From assembly GCF_000986865.1 (NCBI RefSeq), contig NZ_LAVS01000013.1, positions 1 through 64,000 on the forward strand: DNA of 64,000 nt, written 5' to 3'. The stretch is from Rheinheimera mesophila. Its GTDB lineage: Bacteria; Pseudomonadota; Gammaproteobacteria; Enterobacterales; Alteromonadaceae. The notes under the pieces are model-generated. The model made no database searches. It saw only the letters and a list, made by a program, of their open reading frames with translations, and had not been told where the DNA came from. Shown in pieces: positions 46,832 to 56,524 of the stretch; positions within the stretch are counted from its first letter, which is position 1; each line of letters opens with the position of its first letter. A program made the translations under genes and the position numbers.

Positions 46832-47670
46832 TGCAGGCTATGACCTTTGCACTGCCAGCCTTGTCATTAGCAGGGTGGCAGCAGGGGCCTGCAACCGGCA
46901 CTGTGACTCTGTGCTTGCATGGCTGGTTGGATAATGCGGATAGTTTTTTACCCCTGTCTGCACAGTTGACCGAACTTAATCTGGTTGCGATTGACTTGCC
47001 GGGCCATGGCCAATCCGGGCATCGCAGTGCTGATGCGCATTATCATTTTTTAGACTGGATTTATGATGTCGCGACTCTGATAAAACAGTCAGGCTGGCAA
47101 CAGGTCAATATCATTGGTCATTCCATGGGCGGCATGATTGGTTCTGTGCTTGCCGCCGTGATGCCACAACTGGTCAACAGATTAGTGCTGATCGATAGTC
47201 TTGGGCTGGTGACAGGTGAAGCCAGTAAAATTACAGAACAAATCCGCACTGCAATACAGCACAGATGGCAGAGCCCACTAAAACAAAAGCCAGTGTACAA
47301 CGATGTACAAAGTGCTGCGCTGGCCAGACAAAGCCAAAGTGATTTTGATTTTGCTACAGCGCTGATTTTAACGCAAAGAGGCACCCGGCCTTGTGCTGAG
47401 GGCGTCACCTGGTCTGCTGATATGCGTTTACGCGAATCCTCGGCCTATCGGCTGTTGCTGCCGCAGGTAACGCAGCTACTGCAGGATATTCGATGCCCGG
47501 TGCTTGCCATTTTAGCAACTGATGGTCTGCAGATGATGCAACAGGCACGACAACACTATCAGCATTGCTATCGACAACTTGAACTGACAGAGGTCAGCGG
47601 CGGTCATCATTGTCATATGACACAACCTGAGCAAACAGCCAAGGCCATTCGTCAATTTTTGCTGTCCTGA
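46831..47670 (+). CDS. Alpha/beta hydrolase
   Basis: A 279-residue cytosolic alpha/beta hydrolase of the small esterase/lipase type. The oxyanion region is LCLHGWLDNADSF and the nucleophile elbow is GHSMGG near residues 97-102. The catalytic His is in GGHHCHM near 260. The start overlaps the methyltransferase stop by one base, so cotranslation is likely. The substrate is unknown. Its stop codon lies inside the first partial copy of the tandem repeat that follows. Confidence 0.9.
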   Translation: MQAMTFALPALSLAGWQQGPATGTVTLCLHGWLDNADSFLPLSAQLTELNLVAIDLPGHGQSGHRSADAHYHFLDWIYDVATLIKQSGWQQVNIIGHSMGGMIGSVLAAVMPQLVNRLVLIDSLGLVTGEASKITEQIRTAIQHRWQSPLKQKPVYNDVQSAALARQSQSDFDFATALILTQRGTRPCAEGVTWSADMRLRESSAYRLLLPQVTQLLQDIRCPVLAILATDGLQMMQQARQHYQHCYRQLELTEVSGGHHCHMTQPEQTAKAIRQFLLS

Positions 47671-47689
47671 CGATTTCTGCACTCCGGCA

Positions 47690-47807
47690 GGGCCAGCTAA
47701 GGCTGTTAAAAATCGTTCCTGACGATTTTTTATGCTCTGCAATCCTGCAGAGCACCCATACGGGCCAGCTAAGGCTGTTAAAAATCGTTCCTGACGATTT
47801 TTTATGC
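47690..47807. repeat. Tandem intergenic repeat with duplicated hairpin
   Basis: A 46-bp sequence occurs twice, identically, at 47690-47735 and 47762-47807 (period 72 bp). Each copy ends with a terminator-like hairpin, AAAAATCGT-tcctg-ACGATTTTT. A partial third copy of its right part (CCTGACGATTT) is at 47666-47676, spanning the upstream gene's stop. Between the copies lies another hairpin, CTCTGCA/TGCAGAG (47735-47752). The sequence before copy 1 (CTGCACTCCGGCAG) looks like a diverged version of that linker, so the unit is about 72 bp. Probably a dispersed REP-like element with terminator function. Confidence 0.8.
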
Positions 47808-47843
47808 GGTTGTGACGGGCGCTGGAATTGGTGATTCCTCAGG

Positions 47844-47866
47844 CAATTGTTAAATCTGAACAATTG
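47844..47866. promoter_or_regulatory. Palindromic site upstream of fadD
   Basis: CAATTGTT (47844-47851) and AACAATTG (47859-47866) form a perfect 8-bp inverted repeat with a 7-nt spacer, 134 nt before fadD. It does not match the FadR or PsrA consensus as I know them, so it is an unassigned operator candidate. Confidence 0.4.
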
Positions 47867-47999
47867 TGGGATGATGCGGGATTAGAGTAAAAACTCAGTG
47901 ATGCTGTGCGGCAGAACTTTATCTGGTCTGTGCAAAGCTCTGAAGTACTAACTATAACTACTATAACTAAAAAATAATAAATACCACGAGGAGAGGACA

Positions 48000-49658
48000 G
48001 TGGATCGAGTCTGGTCAAAAAATTACCCTGAAGGTGTTCCGGCTGACATCAATGCCGATCACTACGCATCGTTATTAGAAGTCTTTGATGAAAGCATCAA
48101 AGATTATGCCAGCAAAACCGCCTATATCAACATGGGCAAAAGCATCACTTATGCTGAATTGGATCAATTGAGCTTAAAGTTTGCTGCTTATTTACAGCAA
48201 CAATTAGGCTTGAAAAAAGGCGATGCAGTTGCAGTAATGATGCCGAACCTGCTGCAGTACCCTGTGTGTATTTTGGGTATTTTGCGTGCAGGTTGTGTGG
48301 TAGTGAACGTTAACCCGCTGTATACGCCTCGCGAGTTACAGCATCAGTTATTGGATTCACAAGCCAAAGCCATTGTTATTGTTGAGAATTTTGCTCACAC
48401 TTTGTCTGAGGTTCAGGACAATGTGAAACTGGACCACGTGATCCTGACGCATATGGGCGATATGTTAGGCCTGCTAAAAGGCAGCATCGTCAATCTGGTG
48501 GTCAAGCACGTCAAAAAACTGATCCCTGCACACAATTTGAAAAAGTATGTGAGCTACAAACAGGTCATAGCGGCAGGTAATGCGGCTGCGTACAAAAAGC
48601 CTGTGCTGGTGGGCGAAGACCTTGCCTTTTTGCAGTACACAGGCGGTACCACTGGTGTGTCCAAAGGCGCTATGCTGACACACCGCAACATGATCGCCAA
48701 TTTAGAACAGGCGGCAGGCTGCTTAGATCCACTGCTGAGCAAAGGCAATGAATTTATTGTCACGGCTTTACCTCTGTATCATATTTTTGCCTTAACGGCG
48801 AACTTCCTGGTCTTTATGAAGTACGGTGGTACTAATCTTCTGATCACCAATCCGCGGGATATGCCCAACTTTGTCAAAGAGCTGGCGAAATACCCGTTTA
48901 CTGCATTAACCGGGGTCAACACATTATTTAATGGTTTACTTAATACTCCAGGTTTCGCACAACTTGATTTCAGTAAGCTAAAGCTGGCTCTGGGGGGGGG
49001 TATGGCGGTACAGCGTCCTGTCGCCGAGCGTTGGCAAAAAGTTACTTCTACCCGTCTGGTGGAAGGCTATGGTTTGACTGAGTGTGCTCCTTTAGTCACC
49101 GTCAGTCCTTACAATTTGCCAGCCTACAACGGCAGTATTGGTTTTCCTGCACCCTCGACGGACATTAAACTGGTGAATGATGCTGGCGTCGAAGTCGCAG
49201 CAGGTGAGGCTGGTGAAATGTGGGTCAAAGGCCCGCAAGTGATGAAAGGCTATTACAACAGACCAGACGAAACAGCCAAAGTGTTAAATGCCGACGGTTG
49301 GTTAGCCACAGGTGACATAGCCCGTATGGATGACGATGGTTTCTTCTATATAGTGGATCGCAAAAAAGACATGATTTTAGTCTCAGGTTTTAATGTGTAT
49401 CCGAATGAGATTGAAGAAGTCGTCGCGATGAACGACAAAGTATTGGAAGTCGCCGCTGTTGGTGTGCCGAACGAGTCCACAGGCGAAGCCGTGAAGATTT
49501 TTGTCGTGAAAAAAGACCAAAGTCTGACCGATGTTGAACTGATTCAACATTGTAAGGAACGTTTGACGGGCTATAAAGTGCCGAAGCTGGTAGAATTCCG
49601 CACTGAATTGCCAAAAACCAACGTGGGTAAAATCTTGCGGCGTGAGCTCAAAGGTTAA
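48000..49658 (+). CDS. fadD: Long-chain-fatty-acid--CoA ligase
   Basis: FadD activates exogenous long-chain fatty acids to acyl-CoA at the inner membrane for beta-oxidation. The start is GTG (48000) with GAGGAGAGGA upstream, giving [20 protein letters not shown], collinear with E. coli FadD. The 552 residues (E. coli 561) include the AMP-binding P-loop [19 protein letters not shown] and [11 protein letters not shown]. The FACS signature ([23 protein letters not shown]) and the C-terminal catalytic Lys in [14 protein letters not shown] are present. It is monocistronic, with a strong terminator. Confidence 0.96.
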   Translation: MDRVWSKNYPEGVPADINADHYASLLEVFDESIKDYASKTAYINMGKSITYAELDQLSLKFAAYLQQQLGLKKGDAVAVMMPNLLQYPVCILGILRAGCVVVNVNPLYTPRELQHQLLDSQAKAIVIVENFAHTLSEVQDNVKLDHVILTHMGDMLGLLKGSIVNLVVKHVKKLIPAHNLKKYVSYKQVIAAGNAAAYKKPVLVGEDLAFLQYTGGTTGVSKGAMLTHRNMIANLEQAAGCLDPLLSKGNEFIVTALPLYHIFALTANFLVFMKYGGTNLLITNPRDMPNFVKELAKYPFTALTGVNTLFNGLLNTPGFAQLDFSKLKLALGGGMAVQRPVAERWQKVTSTRLVEGYGLTECAPLVTVSPYNLPAYNGSIGFPAPSTDIKLVNDAGVEVAAGEAGEMWVKGPQVMKGYYNRPDETAKVLNADGWLATGDIARMDDDGFFYIVDRKKDMILVSGFNVYPNEIEEVVAMNDKVLEVAAVGVPNESTGEAVKIFVVKKDQSLTDVELIQHCKERLTGYKVPKLVEFRTELPKTNVGKILRRELKG

Positions 49659-49663
49659 ACCTG

Positions 49664-49691
49664 AAAAAAACCGGCATTTGCCGGTTTTTTT
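49664..49691. terminator. Terminator after fadD
   Basis: AACCGGC (49669-49675) pairs with GCCGGTT (49680-49686) around ATTT, flanked by A7 upstream and T7 downstream. Perfect intrinsic terminator, functional in either direction. Confidence 0.9.
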
Positions 49692-49774
49692 ATACTGCAA
49701 AAATTGTCATGGCCGAGCCTGCTGGCTCAGGCTGAAGAAGACAGCGCTTAGTAAAGTCAATCAAAGGATATCTA

Positions 49775-50920
49775 ATGACCTATCAGCTTATTACCACTTC
49801 ATCCGCTTTAGCTGCTTTTTGTGCCCAAGCCGCCAGTGCTGAGGTGTTAGCTGTGGATACAGAGTTTGTCCGGCAAACAACCCTGAGTCCAAAGCTGGGG
49901 TTGATCCAGTTATTTGATGGCAAACAACTGGCGCTGGTTGACCCTTTAGTGATTGATGACTGGAGCTCGTTGCAGCAGTTATTTGCTAATCCAGCCGTCT
50001 GTAAAGTGGTGCACTCCTGCAATGAGGATTTGGAAGCTTTAGCGACAAAAAACCTGTTGCCTGTCTTGCCATTGATTGATACTCAACTTGCGGCGGAATT
50101 GGCTGGCTGGGGCGGCAGTCAGGGTTATGCCAAGTTGGTACAACGTGTTTGTGCTATTGAGCTGGACAAAAGCGAATCCCGCACCGACTGGATAGCAAGA
50201 CCCTTGTCCGCATTACAGTTAGAGTACGCAGCCAAAGATGTAGAGCATTTGTTGGATGTTTATCAGGCGCTGAAAACTGAACTGGAAGCAAAAGGCCACT
50301 ACCAACTGTTACTTGCAGAAGGCGAACATTTAATCTTCCGCCGCTGTTTTGCGCTGCCTCTGCCATTTCGCCACCTGGAGCTGAAAAACAGCAATCTGCT
50401 CTCTCCCCGTGAACTGGCTATTTTGCGTGAATTGGTGATTTGGCGTCAGGACTACGCCCAGCAGCACGATATGGCGCTGGGCTTTATCTTTAAAGATCAT
50501 CATTTACTGGACATTGCCAAACGCCGCCCTGGTAGCCTGGAATCTATGTTTAATATCCCGGACTTACCGGGGCGTGAAGTCCGTCGTCATGGCAAGACAG
50601 TGCTGGCGTTGATTGAAAAAGCCAAAGCGCTGCCATTGGAGCAGTGTCCGGCACCTTATTACCACACCGATTTGTTCGGCGGGTTTAAAGAGGAGATGCA
50701 AAAAATCACCGACGGCATTAAAGCGGCAGCCAAAGCTTCAGGTATTCCTGCGGAATTTATCGCGGTACGGCGTCAAAGTGCGGAGTTTTTTAATTGGTGC
50801 TGGCGGGTCAATGATCAGGACAGAGCTCAATTGCCTGTTCCAGAATTTTTAAGAGGCTGGCGCCGAGACATTCTGCTTGAGCATTTACCCTTACCGGCAC
50901 ACATACAGCCTTTGATCTGA
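49775..50920 (+). CDS. rnd: Ribonuclease D
   Basis: RNase D is a 3'-5' exonuclease trimming tRNA and other stable RNA precursors. The DEDDy active site is complete: DTEFVRQTT (Asp and Glu, near 25-28), HSCNEDLEAL (Asp) and YAAKDVEHLLDVY (Tyr/Asp near 150). The HRDC domain follows (RELVIWRQDYAQQHDMALGFIFKD). The 381 residues match E. coli (375). It follows fadD as in E. coli, here separated by a terminator. Confidence 0.96.
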   Translation: MTYQLITTSSALAAFCAQAASAEVLAVDTEFVRQTTLSPKLGLIQLFDGKQLALVDPLVIDDWSSLQQLFANPAVCKVVHSCNEDLEALATKNLLPVLPLIDTQLAAELAGWGGSQGYAKLVQRVCAIELDKSESRTDWIARPLSALQLEYAAKDVEHLLDVYQALKTELEAKGHYQLLLAEGEHLIFRRCFALPLPFRHLELKNSNLLSPRELAILRELVIWRQDYAQQHDMALGFIFKDHHLLDIAKRRPGSLESMFNIPDLPGREVRRHGKTVLALIEKAKALPLEQCPAPYYHTDLFGGFKEEMQKITDGIKAAAKASGIPAEFIAVRRQSAEFFNWCWRVNDQDRAQLPVPEFLRGWRRDILLEHLPLPAHIQPLI

Positions 50921-51074
50921 ATAGAAGGAACTTCCGTATACGGCGCTAATTTTTAACCGGTTTAGTGAATTTTTTCTTCTAAATTGAGCTATTTTTTTCT
51001 TAAACTTGCACTGATCGCTGAAAAAAACTTTTTCGTAACCCTTTTGCTACATCAACAATCAAAAGGGTAAAAAG

Positions 51075-52448
51075 ATGATTAAATTGACAATGAAGTCGCT
51101 CGCAGTGGGCGCAGCCTTTTTACTGATCGGCTGTAATGATTCTGACAACAACTTACCTGCAGTACCTGAGAAACCCAGTAGTGTATCGGTAAAAGTGGTG
51201 CATGCCGTATCGGATGCTCCTGATGTATCCATCAGCCGCAGCAACGGTGTGGTGATACCTAACCTGGCCTTTGGTGCCGTGGCTGACCCACTGGTGGCAA
51301 GTCCGGGCAGTTTCGCTCTGGCGGTCGACGCCAAGTTACCGGGCAATACGGTCGCACGTGTGATCCCTGAAACTACTCTGGATCTGGCGGAAGCTACAGA
51401 TTATGTGGTGTTCGCAGCAGGTAAAGCAGCGGACAGCAGCATTGAACCTATAGTGGTTTCCTTCCCGCAAACCGCAGTCAGCACTGGTAATGTGCGTCTG
51501 CGCGTCGTGCATGGTGCTGCGTCTGCTCCGACCGTCGATGTGCATTTAACGGCTCCTACTGCAGAATTATCAGCAGGCACGGTAGCTGCAACTCTTGAAT
51601 TTACAGATGCGACAGGCGATGTCACTGTGCCTGCAGGCGATTACAGAGTTCGTATTACGCCGGCTGGTAACCTAACAACTGTGGTGTACGATTCTGGCAC
51701 CGTAGCTTTGACTTCAGGTTCAGACTTAACCATAGCTGCGCTGGATAGCAGATTTGCCGGCGATTCACCTGTCTCTTTGCTGGCTTTGGTGCAAGGCGGT
51801 AATACCAGTCTTGAACTGTTGGATCAGGGTTCTGTGTCTGCGGTTCGGGTTGTACACGATGTTTCTGACGCTCCGGCTGTGGACGTACTAGTCAACGATG
51901 CTGAAGCCATCAATGCATTATCTTTCCCTGACTTTACCGATTACGCTGAACTTGAACCAGATACGTACAACGTAAAAGTGGCTGCAGATGCAGATAACTC
52001 AGTGGTGGTGATTAACGCCGATCTGGAGTTAGAAGCGGGTGCATACTACACAGTTCATGCCGTGGGTTCTTTAACAGAAGACAGCATCGAACCATTGGTG
52101 GTGATGGATAGTCCTCGTCGTATTGCTACAGCAGCACAAATTCGTGTGATCCACGGCTCTAGCCTGGCAGGCCCTGTAGATGTGTATCTGACCGCAACTT
52201 CTGATATTTCAGCAGCAACTGCCGCACTGAGCAATGTGCCTTTCAAAGCTGATTCAGGTTATGTCCAGGTGCCAGAAGGCGACTATTTTGTCACCGTAAC
52301 CCCTACCGGCAGCAAAACTGCAGCCATAGGTCCGGTTGCTGTTAGTCTGGACGCCAATAAAATATACACAGCGGTGGCTCGTGACGGTGAAGGTTTAACT
52401 GCAGATCTGGGACTGATCCTGTTAGACGACTTTAACGAAGCGCAATAA
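51075..52448 (+). CDS. Lipoprotein with four DUF4397 repeats
   Basis: A 457-residue secreted lipoprotein: signal peptide with lipobox LIGC (Cys20) followed by an Asp/Asn-rich linker and four DUF4397-like beta-sandwich repeats. The repeats open with VKVVHAVSDAPDVSI, LRVVHGAASAPTVDVHL, VRVVHDVSDAPAVDVLV and IRVIHGSSLAGPVDVYL. Repeats 1 and 3, and 2 and 4, look most alike, suggesting duplication of a pair. Function unknown; surface or adhesion-like roles are guesses. It is very acidic in composition. It is monocistronic, with a perfect terminator. Confidence 0.88.
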   Translation: MIKLTMKSLAVGAAFLLIGCNDSDNNLPAVPEKPSSVSVKVVHAVSDAPDVSISRSNGVVIPNLAFGAVADPLVASPGSFALAVDAKLPGNTVARVIPETTLDLAEATDYVVFAAGKAADSSIEPIVVSFPQTAVSTGNVRLRVVHGAASAPTVDVHLTAPTAELSAGTVAATLEFTDATGDVTVPAGDYRVRITPAGNLTTVVYDSGTVALTSGSDLTIAALDSRFAGDSPVSLLALVQGGNTSLELLDQGSVSAVRVVHDVSDAPAVDVLVNDAEAINALSFPDFTDYAELEPDTYNVKVAADADNSVVVINADLELEAGAYYTVHAVGSLTEDSIEPLVVMDSPRRIATAAQIRVIHGSSLAGPVDVYLTATSDISAATAALSNVPFKADSGYVQVPEGDYFVTVTPTGSKTAAIGPVAVSLDANKIYTAVARDGEGLTADLGLILLDDFNEAQ

Positions 52449-52459
52449 CAAGGCGCGAT

Positions 52460-52493
52460 AAAAAAGGCAGAGTGATTGCACTCTGCCTTTTTT
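52460..52493. terminator. Bidirectional terminator between DUF4397 gene and minE
   Basis: AAAAAAGGCAGAGTG (52460-52474) and CACTCTGCCTTTTTT (52479-52493) form a perfect 15-bp palindrome around ATTG, giving U-runs on both strands for the convergent genes. Confidence 0.92.
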
Positions 52494-52509
52494 GTTTTTA
52501 TTGCAAGAC

Positions 52510-52770
52510 TTACTTTTTGTCGTCTGGGAAAGTGACGTTTAATTCCAGCACAGACAATTCATCTGAGCTTTTTTCCAGCGAGACAGAGACCTGATCGTCC
52601 GCTATATCGACGTACTTACGGATCACCGCCAGAATATCTCGCTCCAACTGCGGCAAATAATCCGGACTGTTGCGGCGATTACGTTCATGTGCAACGATGA
52701 TCTGCAACCGCTCTTTGGCTGTCGAAGCGGTATTCTTTTTCGTTGAACGGAAATAATCCAATAACGACAT
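52510..52770 (-). CDS. minE: Cell division topological specificity factor MinE
   Basis: MinE stimulates MinD ATPase and drives pole-to-pole oscillation of the division inhibitor. The ATG at 52770 ([20 protein letters not shown]) with GAGG upstream is preferred over an in-frame ATG five codons earlier that lies in minD. The 86 residues are normal. The N-terminal membrane helix, the MinD-contact region [11 protein letters not shown] and the dimer domain [15 protein letters not shown] are visible. It starts 4 nt after the minD stop. Confidence 0.97.
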   Translation of the reverse strand: MSLLDYFRSTKKNTASTAKERLQIIVAHERNRRNSPDYLPQLERDILAVIRKYVDIADDQVSVSLEKSSDELSVLELNVTFPDDKK

Positions 52771-52774
52771 GCGC

Positions 52775-53584
52775 TTAGCCTCCAAATATACGTTTGAGCA
52801 AGCCTTTTTTCTCCACGTTCAGGAAACGGAAAGGCACGTCTTCGCCAAGCAAGCGGGCAACCGTATCTAAATAAGCCTGACCTGCATCGCTCTCTTCATC
52901 CAGAATAACCGGAGTACCGGAGTTGGATGCGTTTAACACCGCCTGAGATTCAGGGATCACGCCCAGCAGTTTAATCGCCAGAATTTCACCCACATCTTCC
53001 ACGCTGAGCATTTCACCTTTGATCACGCGCTCAGGGTTGTAGCGGGTTAACAGCAAGTGTTCTTTAATGCCAGGTAAACCTTGTTCAGCGCGACGCGATT
53101 TGCTGCTGAGCATGCCTAAAATCCGGTCTGAATCCCGTACTGATGAGACTTCAGGGTTCGTCACCACTACAGCTTCATCAGCAAAATACAACGCCATCAT
53201 CGCACCTGATTCTATACCTGCCGGTGAGTCACAGATGATGTAATCAAACTCTTCAGCCAACTCGTTCAGAATACGTTCTACGCCTTCTTTACTCAGGGCA
53301 TCTTTATCACGGGTTTGTGAGGCTGGCAAAATAAACAGCGTTTCTATGCGTTTATCTTTAATCAGCGCTTGTTTCAGATTGGCTTCGCCATTGATCACAT
53401 TGACGAAGTCATACACCACACGCCGCTCGCAGCCCATGATTAAATCCAGATTTCTTAAACCTATATCGAAATCGATAATCACGGTTTTGAAACCGCGCAT
53501 CGCGATACCTGTGCCGATAGCCGCGCTTGACGTAGTTTTGCCTACGCCACCTTTACCTGATGTAACAACAATGATTTTTGCCAT
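52775..53584 (-). CDS. minD: Septum site-determining protein MinD
   Basis: MinD is a membrane-binding ATPase that carries MinC to the poles. The deviant Walker A KGGVGKTT is at 11-18. [15 protein letters not shown] and [19 protein letters not shown] (Walker B) follow. The amphipathic membrane-targeting helix closes the chain ([11 protein letters not shown]). The 269 residues match E. coli (270). It lies 12 nt after minC. Confidence 0.98.
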   Translation of the reverse strand: MAKIIVVTSGKGGVGKTTSSAAIGTGIAMRGFKTVIIDFDIGLRNLDLIMGCERRVVYDFVNVINGEANLKQALIKDKRIETLFILPASQTRDKDALSKEGVERILNELAEEFDYIICDSPAGIESGAMMALYFADEAVVVTNPEVSSVRDSDRILGMLSSKSRRAEQGLPGIKEHLLLTRYNPERVIKGEMLSVEDVGEILAIKLLGVIPESQAVLNASNSGTPVILDEESDAGQAYLDTVARLLGEDVPFRFLNVEKKGLLKRIFGG

Positions 53585-53596
53585 CGCAAAATATCC

Positions 53597-54298
53597 TTAA
53601 AGCAAATCTGCTAAAACCAACTTATCGTCCTGCAAACCGATGCAAGCCGACTTACCCCAATATTCGCCTTGCAGACTGTCACTGAGCCAGTAACTTCCGG
53701 CTATGGAGATCAGTTCAGCTTCCAGCTTGTGACAAAACACGCGTTTTTGACTATCTCCGGCAGCGCCTGCTATGGCTTTGCCACGCAAGGTACCGTAAAT
53801 ATGTATATTGCCATCGGCAATGACTTCAGCGCCGGCACCTACAGTACCACGGATCACTAAATCTGCACCTTTGGCATAAATTTGTTGGCCAGAGCGAATG
53901 TTCTGCTCCACCACTTTAGTTTCCATCACAGGTGCTGCAAGTGCAGCTTCTGTTTTGGTTTCTTTTTCTTTGCTTTCTTTGGCCGGAGTTTTACTTTTAC
54001 TCAGTTGTAATGACGCCAAACCTGCGGCCTGAGCCTGTTTTTTCAGTTCAGCGGATGCACCACAGACTCCAACCAAGACCAGTTCAAGCTCCTTGAAAAC
54101 TTCAGCAATAGCTGCGAAATCAGGAGTTTGAGTAACAGACTCGACATTAATCACCACTGGTGCGCGGTAAAAAAAGGCTGGAGCTTGCGCCAATTTTTGT
54201 TGCAGCTGGGTTTTTACAGCAGCGGCAGACAGGTCCTGACAATACAACACAGACAGTGGAAACAAACTGCCTTTTAATTCAAAGGAATGATCAGACAT
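53597..54298 (-). CDS. minC: Septum site-determining protein MinC
   Basis: MinC inhibits FtsZ polymerisation away from midcell. The 233 residues match E. coli (231). The N-terminal FtsZ-antagonist domain covers about 1-105. A Lys/Glu/Ala-rich linker follows ([16 protein letters not shown], about 108-125). The C-terminal beta-helix domain binds MinD and carries [39 protein letters not shown] and [13 protein letters not shown]. First gene of minCDE, divergent from ycgL. Confidence 0.96.
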   Translation of the reverse strand: MSDHSFELKGSLFPLSVLYCQDLSAAAVKTQLQQKLAQAPAFFYRAPVVINVESVTQTPDFAAIAEVFKELELVLVGVCGASAELKKQAQAAGLASLQLSKSKTPAKESKEKETKTEAALAAPVMETKVVEQNIRSGQQIYAKGADLVIRGTVGAGAEVIADGNIHIYGTLRGKAIAGAAGDSQKRVFCHKLEAELISIAGSYWLSDSLQGEYWGKSACIGLQDDKLVLADLL

Positions 54299-54387
54299 AG
54301 CTCAAAATGCGCACTTTATTATTTGTTTAATGACGGCAAAAATTCGTGTCAGCCTTTATTTGCTTGGTACGCAAGGCTGGTGCTTCA

Positions 54388-54396
54388 TGTTATAGT
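54388..54396 (+). promoter_or_regulatory. Extended -10 promoter element before ycgL
   Basis: TGTTATAGT (TGn + TATAGT) lies 44 nt upstream of the ycgL ATG in the divergent minC-ycgL region; no good -35 precedes it at 16-18 bp. Plausible extended -10 promoter. Confidence 0.35.
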
Positions 54397-54439
54397 TTGC
54401 GCCCCTGTTAGGCAAGTTAGTCAGAGTAGTTTTTGTCCT

Positions 54440-54718
54440 ATGTTATGTGTTGTTTATAAAAGTCCAAAGCTGGACCAAACCTATTTGTATGTGCTGCGCC
54501 GTGATGACTTTAGCGCTGTACCCGAAGCCTTACTAAAAACCTTTGGCACGCCACAATTGGTGACGCTGATCAATCTGGCGACCAAAAGCAAGTTAGCCCA
54601 TGCCGATATCAACAAAGTCAAACTACAACTCACAGAACAAGGTTTTTATTTACAATTGCCTCCGCCGCCTGAAGATTTACTGAAGGCACATAAAGAGAGT
54701 CTGCAACACAAGGAGTAA
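54440..54718 (+). CDS. ycgL: YcgL domain protein
   Basis: A 92-residue YcgL-family protein ([20 protein letters not shown]), small alpha/beta fold, function unknown. Its position beside minC is conserved in gammaproteobacteria. The ATG at 54440 matches the family start; an open frame extends upstream to 54287 without support. It begins a four-gene run (ycgL, transglycosylase, ycgM, ycgN). Confidence 0.92.
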   Translation: MLCVVYKSPKLDQTYLYVLRRDDFSAVPEALLKTFGTPQLVTLINLATKSKLAHADINKVKLQLTEQGFYLQLPPPPEDLLKAHKESLQHKE

Positions 54719-54721
54719 CAG

Positions 54722-55852
54722 ATGAAGTTGACTCAAATCGCAGTCGTTGTGCTCAGTGGTTTATTGTTATCTTGTACCAACACTGTGTCTGGTCATGCGC
54801 AAGCCCAAACACAAAAAGTAAAAACTACCTCTGCTGTGCCAGCTCAGGCCGGACAAAAAGCTCAGACAGCAGCAGCGCCTGTTCAGGCACAAGCCAACAA
54901 AGGCAGTTTTGAACAATACACAGCGGCTTTAAAGCAGGAAGCTTTGCAAAAAGGCTATGCCAAAACGCTGGTCGATGAGGTGTTTGCCAGCCTGAAGCAT
55001 TATAAGTCCGCCGTAGTGGCGGATAAAAAACAGCCTGAATTTACCGAAACCTTAGATACCTATTTACCTAAACGTGTCAGTCAACAACGTGTAACACTGG
55101 CTCGTAAGTACTACAAAGAACACCAGCAGGAGTTACAAGCCATAGGCCAGAAATATGGCGTGCAACCACGTTTTATTGTGGCCTTGTGGGGCTTAGAAAG
55201 TAGCTTCGGCAAAATTATGGGCAATTATTCAGTGCCTTCTGCGCTGGCTACGCTGGCCTATGATGGTCGCCGTGAAGCGTTTTTTAAATCCGAGTTTTTT
55301 CTGGCGCTGGATATTCTGCAACAGGGCCATGTCAGTTTGGCTGAGATGAAAGGTTCATGGGCTGGTGCTATGGGGCAAAGTCAGTTTATGCCCAGTGCTT
55401 TTATGTCCTATGCCCAGGATGGAGACGGCGATGGCCAGATCAATATCTGGCAAAGCCGCACTGATGCTTTCGCTTCTATCGCGAATTATTTAAAAACCCG
55501 CGGCTGGGACAGTAGTCAAACCTGGGGCAGAGAAGTGAAAGTTCCAGCGAATTTTGACTTTTCGTACGTGATCCCCAAAGGCAGTAAAGACAGAAGCCAA
55601 TGGTTAGAATGGTGGGCGAAATCTGAGCGCTCTTTAGCGGCCTGGCAGGACCTAGGCGTTCGCACTACCCAAGGCAAAGCACTGCCGCAACGTGATATCA
55701 AAGCGGCGATGGTCATGCCGGATGACGAACATGGTCGTGTCTACCTGGCGTACAGCAACTATCAAACGCTGATGCACTGGAACCGCTCTTATTATTTTGT
55801 CACCAGTGTCGGTTATTTGGCTGATCTAATAGTGGCTGAGGATAAAACATGA
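54722..55852 (+). CDS. MltB-type lytic murein transglycosylase, lipoprotein
   Basis: A 376-residue outer-membrane lipoprotein (lipobox LLSC, Cys18) with an Ala/Gln/Lys-rich linker to about 60. An SLT_2-type transglycosylase domain follows that cleaves peptidoglycan to anhydro-muropeptides. The catalytic Glu is in ALWGLESSFGKIMGNY (near 160), followed by AYDGRREAFFKSEF, GSWAGAMGQSQFMPSAF and DGDGDGQINIWQSRTDAFASIANYL. This is closer to the MltB/Slt35 family than to other MltX types. It lies 3 nt after ycgL and overlaps the next gene by four bases. Confidence 0.92.
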   Translation: MKLTQIAVVVLSGLLLSCTNTVSGHAQAQTQKVKTTSAVPAQAGQKAQTAAAPVQAQANKGSFEQYTAALKQEALQKGYAKTLVDEVFASLKHYKSAVVADKKQPEFTETLDTYLPKRVSQQRVTLARKYYKEHQQELQAIGQKYGVQPRFIVALWGLESSFGKIMGNYSVPSALATLAYDGRREAFFKSEFFLALDILQQGHVSLAEMKGSWAGAMGQSQFMPSAFMSYAQDGDGDGQINIWQSRTDAFASIANYLKTRGWDSSQTWGREVKVPANFDFSYVIPKGSKDRSQWLEWWAKSERSLAAWQDLGVRTTQGKALPQRDIKAAMVMPDDEHGRVYLAYSNYQTLMHWNRSYYFVTSVGYLADLIVAEDKT

Positions 55853-56511
55853 GTTATCAGCATAAAGATATTCAAGGTCAGGCAATCAACCTGACTGCAG
55901 GCAAAGTGTTGTGTATAGGTCAGAATTATCAGGACCACATCGCTGAGATGAACAGTAAAACAGCACCGGACGCCTTGTTTTTTATCAAACCCTCCACCGC
56001 TTTAGTGGATATACATCAGCCTTTTTCTATCCCGGAGCAGTTAGGGGCAGTGCATAATGAAACTGAGCTGGCTGTGCTTATCAAAGCTCCGCTGAGCAAA
56101 GCAGCGCCAGAGCACGTGTTGGATGCGGTTTGGGGTTATGGCCTGGCATTGGATTTAACCTTGCGGGATCAGCAAAAGAAGTTAAAAGAGTTGGGGCGGC
56201 CCTGGGAGATTGCCAAAGGCTTTGATGGCGCTTGTCCTGTCTCTGGTTTTATTGCTGCGGCTGAACTTGGGGATGTGCAGCAACTTCAGTTCAGTCTGAC
56301 GGTCAATCGAGAATTGCGTCAGCAAGGTGACACCCGGATGATGATCCGTTCAGTGACTCAAATCATCAGCGAAATGTCGCAGTTTTTCACTCTGTTGCCG
56401 GGGGATATAGTTCTGACCGGCACCCCTGCCGGGGTAGGGCCACTTTATAGCGGCGATCAGTTAGAATTAACTCTGGCTGACAAGCTCCGGATAAAGACGT
56501 CAGTGCGCTGA
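55849..56511 (+). CDS. Fumarylacetoacetate hydrolase family protein (YcgM-like acylpyruvase)
   Basis: A 220-residue FAH-fold protein. Metal-binding acidic residues are in VHNETELAVLI and the LDLTLRDQQKKLKELGRPWEIAKGFD block. FLIKPSTAL-like substrate residues (FFIKPSTALVD) and the C-terminal LPGDIVLTGTPAGVGPL are present. YcgM-type enzymes hydrolyse acylpyruvates or act as oxaloacetate tautomerase/decarboxylase in relatives; which applies here is not decided. The start overlaps the transglycosylase stop (ATGA). Confidence 0.92.
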   Translation: MSYQHKDIQGQAINLTAGKVLCIGQNYQDHIAEMNSKTAPDALFFIKPSTALVDIHQPFSIPEQLGAVHNETELAVLIKAPLSKAAPEHVLDAVWGYGLALDLTLRDQQKKLKELGRPWEIAKGFDGACPVSGFIAAAELGDVQQLQFSLTVNRELRQQGDTRMMIRSVTQIISEMSQFFTLLPGDIVLTGTPAGVGPLYSGDQLELTLADKLRIKTSVR

Positions 56512-56524
56512 CAGAGAGGTTAAT

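Noticed and set aside
47594-47863. Minus-strand 89-codon frame with an internal peptide repeat
   Set aside because: Its repetition is only the translation of the tandem intergenic repeat; no ribosome binding site or family.
50925-50950. GGAACTT resembling a sigma-E -35
   Set aside because: No matching -10 (TCTGA/TCAAA) at about 16 bp.
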